DNA from: Enterovibrio sp042096095 | GTDB taxonomy: Bacteria > Pseudomonadota > Gammaproteobacteria > Enterobacterales > Vibrionaceae | Direction of reading: 5' to 3' | DNA length: 7,362 nucleotides | Assembly (NCBI GenBank): GCA_042096095.1 | Contig: JBELME010000215.1 | Coordinates: 1 to 7,362, forward strand | Shown: piece by piece, positions 1 to 4,485 of the stretch | How the letters are laid out: each line of letters begins with the position of its first letter | Position numbering within the stretch: the first letter of the stretch is position 1 | Program-made: the position numbers and the translations under genes | The notes under the pieces: model-generated | Told to the model about the DNA's origin: nothing | What the model saw: only the letters and a program-made list of their open reading frames with translations | Databases searched by the model: none

Positions 1-94
1 GATTGCAGCAGGTGGTAAAGTGCTTGTGCTGAACTTCGAAGATGGCTGCTCAACCACAGAGATCATTAACTCTATCTTGAGTGGTCATAACTGA
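1..94 (+). CDS. hldE: Bifunctional heptose kinase/ADP-heptose synthase, C-terminal fragment (5' truncated by window)
   Basis: HldE makes ADP-heptose for the inner core of lipopolysaccharide: an N-terminal ribokinase-type domain phosphorylates heptose-7-phosphate and a C-terminal nucleotidyltransferase domain adds AMP. Only the last 30 codons are present, read from base 2, ending at TGA 92-94. The peptide contains GGKVLVLNFEDGCSTTEII, nearly identical to the end of E. coli HldE as I remember it (GEVLVLNFEDGCSTTNII). This is the extreme end of the cytidylyltransferase-like domain, so no catalytic motif is visible. The gene converges on tolC and shares the terminator at 166-191. The identification rests on a short but very characteristic stretch. 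Whether the kinase domain is fused, as in E. coli, cannot be seen here. Confidence 0.85.
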   Translation, partial: IAAGGKVLVLNFEDGCSTTEIINSILSGHN

Positions 95-114
95 TCCTAG
101 TTGTGATTTGGTGT

Positions 115-146
115 TAGAGGGGGGCTCGCTCAGCGCCTCTACTTTT
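115..146 (+). terminator. Weak hairpin after hldE
   Basis: TAGAGG (115-120) is the exact reverse complement of CCTCTA (136-141). An inner GCT/AGC pairing (124-126 with 132-134) is possible, and CTTTT follows at 142-146. It lies 20 nt after the hldE stop and could be a first, leaky terminator ahead of the much stronger palindrome at 166-191. The outer stem is only 6 bp and the T run is short, so chance pairing is a real alternative. Confidence 0.3.
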
Positions 147-165
147 AGCGCTTCTGTAGAATAAG

Positions 166-191
166 AAAAGGCACCCTAGGGTGCCTTTTTT
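166..191. terminator. Bidirectional rho-independent terminator between convergent hldE and tolC
   Basis: The core GGCACCCTAGGGTGCC (170-185) is a perfect palindrome. It is flanked by AAAA (166-169) and TTTTTT (186-191), which makes a 24-bp perfect inverted repeat over 166-189. Read on either strand it gives a GC-rich stem with a minimal CTAG loop followed by a U tract. It sits 71 nt after the hldE stop and 23 nt beyond the tolC stop, so it can end transcription from both sides. Confidence 0.93.
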
Positions 192-214
192 GATCGTTTA
201 AGTTTGGTGACCGA

Positions 215-1543
215 TTATTTCTTCGGTGGCACCAACCCTTTGTTGATCTCGACGAGGTCTTCTTCGTTCAAGGTACCCACTGCTTGACGCAGTTGCAGTA
301 CGCTTAGGATGTAATCGTAACGTGCATCAGACAAGCTACGGTTTGCATCGTAAAGACGACGTGTTGAATCGAGTACATCAACAATGGTACGTGTACCCAC
401 TTCAAAGCCCGCTTCTGTCGCTTCAAGTGCTGAACGTGCAGACACGACGGTTTGCTCAAACGCACGAAGAGAACCAATGCTGGCATTGATGTTGTTGTAG
501 AAGGCACGCACATCTTTAACTGTGCTGCGGTAACGCGCTTCCAGTGCTTCAGACGCAGCAACATAGTTGAACTGTGCTTCTTTCACTTGGGCCGTGGTAC
601 TACCACCCGTATAGAGAGGCATGTTGAAATTTATGCCACCTGTCAAATCATGAGCGCTTGTGTCACGAGCTGAGTCAGTTTTGTTGCTGCTATCGGTGTA
701 GCCATAACCTAAATCTAATGTCAGCGACGGCATGTGGCCGGCTTCGGCCAAACTAATACGCTCTTTCGATGCATCGCGCGTGATGCGCTGCGCGAGCAAG
801 CTAAGGTTGGTTTCTTCTGCTTGCTTAACCAGAGCATCTTGCGTTTGTTCTGGGCTGCTTGCCGAGAAGGTGCGGGTGTTCAACACGCTCAGGTCAGCAT
901 GGCTTTGGCCCGTGATTTCACGCAATTCTTCATAGCTGTTGGTCACAACGTTCTTTGCTTGGATCTCTTGAGCAAGCACTGAGTCATACTGAGCCTGTGC
1001 ATCATGCACGTCAGTGATCGCCGACAAACCAACTTCAAAACGTTGCTTGGTTTGTTCTAGTTGACGGCCAACGGCGGCTTTTTCTGCGCGAACAAACACC
1101 AAATCATCGATGGCGCGCAATACATCAAAATAGGCCGTTGAAACTCGAAGGATCAGAGATTGTTGTTCGGCGGCGAAGGTAGCGTCAGCTTGACGTGCTG
1201 TAATTTCAGCAATGTCTAAGTTAATCCAACTATTTTGATTAAACAGTTGTTGGCTAAAATCTACACCTGCTGTTAGCACGTTAGTATCGAATGGCCCTGT
1301 GTTCGCATTATCATCATCGTAACGAGTGAGGTTATAGCCCGCTGATAAATCGATCTGAGGCAGCAACGTACCGCGGTTAGTGTCAACAGCAGCGAAAGCA
1401 GCATCTTTTGTCGCCGCAGCTTGCAGCAACTGAGGATCGCTTTGTTTCGCTTGTTCATAAACCTGAATAAGGTCGTCTGCGCTAGCCAGGGGAGCGACGG
1501 TGCCAAGCGCAACCCCGATAAATAAGGGGAGCAATTTCTTCAT
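215..1543 (-). CDS. tolC: TolC family outer membrane efflux channel
   Basis: TolC is the trimeric outer-membrane channel and periplasmic tunnel used by RND and other tripartite efflux pumps and by type I secretion. The 442-residue protein begins with a signal peptide whose likely cleavage is after ASA at residue 22, giving a mature start DDLIQVYEQA that matches the E. coli one. The internal duplication of the family is visible: AYFDVLRAIDDL / GLSAITDVHDAQAQYD (about 137-187) parallels AFYNNINASI / VGTRTIVDVLDS (about 347-393). Asp389 and Asp392 in the second match the E. coli periplasmic-gate aspartates 371 and 374 (mature numbering). The protein ends soon after the conserved GTLNEEDL and lacks the roughly 50-residue tail of the 493-residue E. 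coli protein. The start is preceded on the minus strand by AGGGA (1553-1557 on plus), 9 nt away. It is transcribed divergently from nudF. Confidence 0.96.
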   Translation of the reverse strand: MKKLLPLFIGVALGTVAPLASADDLIQVYEQAKQSDPQLLQAAATKDAAFAAVDTNRGTLLPQIDLSAGYNLTRYDDDNANTGPFDTNVLTAGVDFSQQLFNQNSWINLDIAEITARQADATFAAEQQSLILRVSTAYFDVLRAIDDLVFVRAEKAAVGRQLEQTKQRFEVGLSAITDVHDAQAQYDSVLAQEIQAKNVVTNSYEELREITGQSHADLSVLNTRTFSASSPEQTQDALVKQAEETNLSLLAQRITRDASKERISLAEAGHMPSLTLDLGYGYTDSSNKTDSARDTSAHDLTGGINFNMPLYTGGSTTAQVKEAQFNYVAASEALEARYRSTVKDVRAFYNNINASIGSLRAFEQTVVSARSALEATEAGFEVGTRTIVDVLDSTRRLYDANRSLSDARYDYILSVLQLRQAVGTLNEEDLVEINKGLVPPKK

Positions 1544-1568
1544 AATAAGTAGTCCCTGAACTTGTCGT

Positions 1569-1597
1569 ATTCTAATAAATTGCCAAAAGGGTATCCG
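1569..1597 (-). promoter_or_regulatory. Candidate tolC promoter (weak)
   Basis: On the minus strand the hexamer TAGAAT (plus 1569-1574) matches the -10 consensus at 5 of 6 positions and lies 25 nt upstream of the tolC start codon. At 17-bp spacing the -35 position (plus 1592-1597) reads CGGATA, only 3 of 6. The dyad AGGGT-N5-ACCCT (1588-1602) overlaps the -35 position, where a regulator could act. A poor -35 often means an activator is needed, but the call is weak. Confidence 0.25.
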
Positions 1598-1661
1598 ACC
1601 CTAGTGTAAACCATGCAACCTTACTTGGAACTGACAATGTGATGGTTTATTGAGAAAAATT

Positions 1662-1676
1662 GATTGTAAAACAATC
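1662..1676. repeat. Inverted repeat GATTGT-AAA-ACAATC, possible operator
   Basis: Two perfect 6-bp arms are separated by AAA in the middle of the tolC-nudF intergenic region. The size and symmetry suit a dimeric DNA-binding protein. It does not match FNR (TTGAT-N4-ATCAA) or CRP (TGTGA-N6-TCACA). A cruciform or chance palindrome in AT-rich DNA is the alternative. Confidence 0.35.
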
Positions 1677-1736
1677 TGTCTTCTAATGGGATTCAAATAA
1701 TTCTGTAATGTATAACAAAAAAGTAAAGGTTTCCGA

Positions 1737-1766
1737 TTGCAGCTTCCCAGAAGGCATAGTTATCAT
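1737..1766 (+). promoter_or_regulatory. Candidate nudF promoter (weak)
   Basis: TTGCAG (1737-1742) and TATCAT (1761-1766) are separated by 18 bp and match the sigma-70 consensus at 4 of 6 and 4 of 6 positions. Transcription would start near 1773, leaving a leader of under 20 nt before the ATG at 1790. Other partial matches further upstream (TGTAAT 1704-1709, TATAAC 1711-1716) lack a good -35. Confidence 0.25.
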
Positions 1767-1789
1767 TTGCCCCCTTATACGGCGACAAT

Positions 1790-2419
1790 ATGGAAAAGTC
1801 CGTGCCACAGATAATACAACCTAATCAGTTTGGACAAGAAGACGTACAGATTGATGAAAGTGACCTTGTCTATAATGGTTACTTTAAGATGGTGAAATAT
1901 CGCTTCCGCCACCGTTTGTTTGCAGGCGGGTGGAGTGACACCATTGAAAGAGAGTTGTTTGAGCGCGGTCAGGCGGTTGCGATGCTCCCTTATGACCCTG
2001 TGACAGACAGTGTTGTGTTGGTTGAGCAAATCCGTATTGGTGCCATGCTCGCCAGTGATGAACCATGGCAGTTGGAAATCATTGCAGGGATCATTGATAA
2101 AGATGAATCGCCTGATGAAGTGGCGATTCGGGAGTCAGAAGAAGAGGCGGGGTTGCCCGTTCAAGATTTGATTCCTATTACCAGCTACCTTTCCACGTCG
2201 GGTGGATGCTCGGAGCGCATTCATTTATACCTTGGCAAGGTGGATGCGTCGAAAGCGAAAGGCATTCACGGTTTACCGGAAGAAGGCGAAGACATTTTGG
2301 TTCATGTCGTGCAAAGAGAAACGGCATACCAATGGGTGCAAAGTGGCAAAATTGAAAACGCAGCATCAATTATTGCGTTGCAGTGGTTGATGTTAAATGT
2401 TGAGATTTTGCGCGCGTAA
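1790..2419 (+). CDS. nudF: ADP-ribose/ADP-sugar diphosphatase, Nudix hydrolase
   Basis: NudF hydrolyses ADP-ribose and other ADP-sugars in the cytoplasm to AMP and a sugar phosphate. The 209-residue protein matches E. coli NudF (about the same length) end to end: YRFRHRLF (37-44), the beta-strand segment with LVEQIRIGA (77-85), and the Nudix box from Gly100 to Leu122. Metal-binding glutamates Glu115, Glu118 and Glu119 sit in RESEEEAGL, and Glu165 in the GLPEEGED loop corresponds to the catalytic E. coli Glu162. The C-terminal YQWVQSGKIENAASIIALQWL is the family signature. Ser116 occupies a Nudix-box position that is usually non-polar. The ATG at 1790 has only a weak ribosome site (GGCGAC, 1781-1786); an in-frame GTG at 1802 is possible but less likely. 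It is the first gene of the rightward string. Confidence 0.95.
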   Translation: MEKSVPQIIQPNQFGQEDVQIDESDLVYNGYFKMVKYRFRHRLFAGGWSDTIERELFERGQAVAMLPYDPVTDSVVLVEQIRIGAMLASDEPWQLEIIAGIIDKDESPDEVAIRESEEEAGLPVQDLIPITSYLSTSGGCSERIHLYLGKVDASKAKGIHGLPEEGEDILVHVVQRETAYQWVQSGKIENAASIIALQWLMLNVEILRA

Positions 2420-2427
2420 GCATTTTT

Positions 2428-2448
2428 TGCTGCATTTTCACTGCAGTA
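2428..2448 (+). repeat. Short hairpin between nudF and the DUF1249 gene
   Basis: TGCTGCA (2428-2434) can pair with TGCAGTA (2442-2448) as a 7-bp stem with one G-U pair and a 7-nt loop. No T tract follows, so it is not a typical terminator. It may slow RNA decay or mean nothing. Confidence 0.35.
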
Positions 2449-2470
2449 TTAGCAAGATCACGTAGGATAT

Positions 2471-2902
2471 ATGATGTTGAGACAAGGGTATCGGGTCGAT
2501 TTGAACGCCCTGATGCGAATGTATGAGACCAATTATGCCAAGTTACTAAGGCTGATGCCGCGTCAGGATGATGTTGGCGAATTCTGCGTGTATGAAATAC
2601 AAGGTAACGAATTCCAAGTTGATATTGTAGAATCAACGCGTTACACCACCTTGTTGGACATATGGCAGCGCGGGGATGGCCCAGAGTACCTCAGACCACG
2701 ATTAGTGGTACGCATGTACCACGATGCGCGTGTCGCTGAAGTGTGTACCAGTCAGCGGATTTCCCAAATTCAGCCGCGCTATGATTACCCCAACCCGCGT
2801 ATGCTTCAGCAAGACGAGAAGCATCAAATTAACGCCTTTCTTTCTGATTGGTTGGGGCACTGCCTGAGAAACGGAATTACGAAACACGACGCAATATATT
2901 AA
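2471..2902 (+). CDS. yqiB: DUF1249 family protein (E. coli YqiB homologue)
   Basis: The function of this cytoplasmic family is not established to my knowledge. The 143-residue product matches E. coli YqiB (140 residues) along its length: NYAKLLRLMPR (21-31), DIVESTRYTTLL (51-62), VVRMYHDARVAEVC (79-92), and the block from RYDYPNPR (103) through DEKHQINAFLSDWL (115-128). It has no signal peptide or membrane segment and many charged and aromatic residues. The start is ambiguous: ATG 2471 and ATG 2474 are adjacent, and the ribosome site AGGA (2464-2467) is only 3 nt from the first but 6 nt from the second, so translation may begin at 2474. It sits 51 nt after nudF and 81 nt before cpdA, the same neighbourhood as in E. 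coli, where it also lies between these genes. Confidence 0.92.
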   Translation: MMLRQGYRVDLNALMRMYETNYAKLLRLMPRQDDVGEFCVYEIQGNEFQVDIVESTRYTTLLDIWQRGDGPEYLRPRLVVRMYHDARVAEVCTSQRISQIQPRYDYPNPRMLQQDEKHQINAFLSDWLGHCLRNGITKHDAIY

Positions 2903-2903
2903 G

Positions 2904-2940
2904 CACTGATCGCGTACTTCTTCGCAGTACGTCGTCAGTG
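2904..2940 (+). repeat. Long imperfect hairpin between the DUF1249 gene and cpdA
   Basis: CACTGA (2904-2909) pairs with TCAGTG (2935-2940), and CGTACT (2913-2918) pairs with AGTACG (2926-2931) around the 7-nt loop TCTTCGC. Between the stems are two G-U pairs flanking one C-C mismatch. The hairpin starts one nucleotide after the TAA of the DUF1249 gene. No T run follows (TGATACACATTT), so rho-independent termination is unlikely; an RNA-processing, stabilising or attenuating role for cpdA expression is possible. Confidence 0.6.
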
Positions 2941-2983
2941 TGATACACATTTAAGCTCATTTACGATCAGGATTTTCAAGACG

Positions 2984-3808
2984 TTGCGGATTTGCCATCT
3001 ACCAAGCCAACACAGCCAAACCGTTCGGTTGTTGCAAATTACAGATACACACCTTCTCGCAGACCCACATGGCAGTTTGTTAGGGGTAAACACGGCTGCA
3101 AGTTACAAAGCTGTCGTGGAAGAGATCCAAGCGCAAGACATTCACTTTGATGCCATTATTGCCACGGGTGACTTGTCACAAGATCACTCGGCAGAATCTT
3201 ATCAACGCTTTGTTGATGGTATCGCGCATTGGTCGCAACCTTGTTATTGGTTGCCCGGTAACCATGATTACCAACCTGAAATGAGCGCCGTGCTTGAGCA
3301 ATCCACCTTGGTGCGGTGCGATCAGGTGTTGCTCGGTGAACATTGGCAGATGGTCATTTTAGACAGTCAGGTAAAAGGCGTGCCACATGGTCGATTGACG
3401 AACGAGCAATTGGTCTTGTTGGAGCAAGCGCTCACGTCCCATCCTGAACGGTATGCCCTTATTTTGCTTCATCATCATCCTTTGCCTGCAGGCAGTGCAT
3501 GGCTTGATCAGCACCAACTTCATAACCAAGACGCGTTTTGGCTAAGTGTGGAAAAGCACAACAACGTGAAAGGTGTGGTTTGCGGACACATTCACCAAGC
3601 ATTGGATACCGAGCACGCTGGGCGTCGAGTCATGGCTGCCCCTTCTACCTGTATTCAATTCCTTCCCGATTCTGATGATTTCGCGTTGGATTCGACGAAT
3701 CCGGGATGGCGTGAAATTTCCTTGCATCAAGATGGCACCATTTCCAGTGAAGTCGGGCGCTTAAAAGGCATGGGATTCCATCCAGACATGAATTCGGCAG
3801 GCTACTGA
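2984..3808 (+). CDS. cpdA: 3',5'-cyclic-AMP phosphodiesterase, class III metallophosphoesterase
   Basis: CpdA hydrolyses cAMP to AMP in the cytoplasm and so limits cAMP-CRP signalling. All metal-site motifs of the calcineurin-like fold are present in order: DTH (Asp21, His23), GDLSQD (Asp63), GNHD (Asn93, His94), HHHPLPAG (His163-His165) and GHIH (His202, His204). The protein ends in the family's SAGY tail, like E. coli SEGY. The start is the TTG at 2984. No ATG or GTG lies upstream in frame close by, and this start gives 274 residues against 275 in E. coli, with the DTH motif one residue earlier. The nearest ribosome site, AGGA (2969-2972), is 11 nt away, which is long, so translation is probably weak. 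It is followed after 2 nt by yqiA, which suggests coupled translation. Confidence 0.95.
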   Translation: MRICHLPSQHSQTVRLLQITDTHLLADPHGSLLGVNTAASYKAVVEEIQAQDIHFDAIIATGDLSQDHSAESYQRFVDGIAHWSQPCYWLPGNHDYQPEMSAVLEQSTLVRCDQVLLGEHWQMVILDSQVKGVPHGRLTNEQLVLLEQALTSHPERYALILLHHHPLPAGSAWLDQHQLHNQDAFWLSVEKHNNVKGVVCGHIHQALDTEHAGRRVMAAPSTCIQFLPDSDDFALDSTNPGWREISLHQDGTISSEVGRLKGMGFHPDMNSAGY

Positions 3809-3810
3809 TC

Positions 3811-4389
3811 ATGCCGGTTTTGTTGATCTATATTCACGGATTTAACAGCTCACCGCTTTCACTCAAAGCGCAGCAAATGCAGCAATGGTGCGAGATCCAC
3901 CGTCCCGACATAAAGCTGGAAGTTCCAAGGCTGGCTTGCTACCCTGCCGCCGCTGCCGCGCAACTCAATGCATTGGTTGAGCGCTATAAAGGTGACTATC
4001 GCATTGGGTTAGTAGGTAGTTCTTTAGGTGGCTACCTTTCTGCGTGGCTAAATAGCCAATATGGATTCCCTGCTGTTGTGATCAACCCTGCGGTTAAGCC
4101 TTACGAATTGCTTGCTGATTACTTAGGTCCGCAGAAAAACCCCTATACTGGGGAGCAATACCTGCTGGAAACTCATCATATGGATGAACTGAAAGCATTG
4201 GATACTGAATCCATTACTCATCCCGAGTCAATGTGGCTGTTACAGCAGGAAGGGGACGAAGTGCTTGACTACCGTCAGGCCGTCGCCAAGTACCAGGGAT
4301 GTAAGCAAACTGTTGAAGCTGGGGGCGATCATGCCTTTGTAGGCTTCGAAAGATACCCCGCTGAAATCATTCAATTCCTGGGACTGTGA
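3811..4389 (+). CDS. yqiA: YqiA-type alpha/beta-hydrolase esterase
   Basis: YqiA is a small cytoplasmic serine esterase; the E. coli protein has been described as acting on short acyl esters and palmitoyl-CoA, while its physiological substrate is uncertain. The 192-residue product (193 in E. coli) has the oxyanion-loop motif HGFNSS (9-14), the nucleophile elbow GSSLGG (69-74, nucleophile Ser71), the acid region QQEGDEVLDYRQAV (Asp149) and the catalytic His174 in GGDHAF. A run of five alanines (46-50) is an oddity of no clear meaning. The ATG at 3811 follows the cpdA stop by 2 nt, with AGG (3799-3801) inside cpdA as the likely ribosome site, so the two are almost certainly co-translated. Its stop codon lies inside the hairpin at 4384-4402. 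Confidence 0.94.
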   Translation: MPVLLIYIHGFNSSPLSLKAQQMQQWCEIHRPDIKLEVPRLACYPAAAAAQLNALVERYKGDYRIGLVGSSLGGYLSAWLNSQYGFPAVVINPAVKPYELLADYLGPQKNPYTGEQYLLETHHMDELKALDTESITHPESMWLLQQEGDEVLDYRQAVAKYQGCKQTVEAGGDHAFVGFERYPAEIIQFLGL

Positions 4390-4402
4390 GTGTTCCTCAC
4401 AG
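4384..4402 (+). repeat. Perfect hairpin overlapping the yqiA stop codon; CRP-like half-sites
   Basis: CTGTGAG (4384-4390) and CTCACAG (4396-4402) are perfect complements with a 5-nt loop TGTTC. The yqiA TGA (4387-4389) lies in the left arm. The half-sites TGTGA and TCACA are those of CRP, but they are separated by 7 bp instead of 6. No T tract follows. Confidence 0.5.
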
Positions 4403-4419
4403 ATTGTCCTCGTTAGCTG

Positions 4420-4462
4420 TGTCATTATTTGACAAGTTAACGGGCCATCACAGACCATGTGA
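4420..4462 (+). promoter_or_regulatory. Candidate control segment before parE: dyads and a consensus -35
   Basis: TGTCA-N5-TGACA (4420-4434) forms a dyad, and TCACA-N5-TGTGA (4448-4462) forms a second. A perfect TTGACA -35 hexamer lies at 4429-4434, but the best -10 at 18 bp, GACCAT (4453-4458), matches only 3 of 6. If used, transcription would start near 4465, downstream of the GTG at 4459 but upstream of the ATG at 4486. An internal parE-parC promoter is plausible but not shown. Confidence 0.3.
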
Positions 4463-4485
4463 AAAATTTAGAAAGCCAATCATTT

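Larger units (their letters stand above)
1544..1789. promoter_or_regulatory. Divergent tolC-nudF control region
   Basis: These 246 bp contain no gene that I can support and must hold both outward promoters. Visible elements are a dyad AGGGT-N5-ACCCT (1588-1602), a dyad GATTGT-AAA-ACAATC (1662-1676) and an AT-rich stretch from about 1645 to 1725. The AT-rich character and lack of coding constraint fit a regulatory role. I could not identify a match to a named regulator; a single TGTGA half-site at 1639-1643 has no partner at the spacing used by CRP. Confidence 0.75.

Noticed and set aside
1..18. Reading frame 1 at the window start
   Set aside because: It reaches TAA at 16-18; frame 2 gives the recognisable HldE C-terminus instead.
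1660..1676. Possible FNR box (TTGAT...) in the tolC-nudF region
   Set aside because: The left half TTGAT is present at 1660-1664, but the required ATCAA at N4 spacing is missing; the real symmetry is GATTGT-AAA-ACAATC.
2904..2940. Rho-independent terminator after the DUF1249 gene
   Set aside because: The hairpin is good, but no run of T follows it on the plus strand, and on the minus strand there is no gene to terminate.
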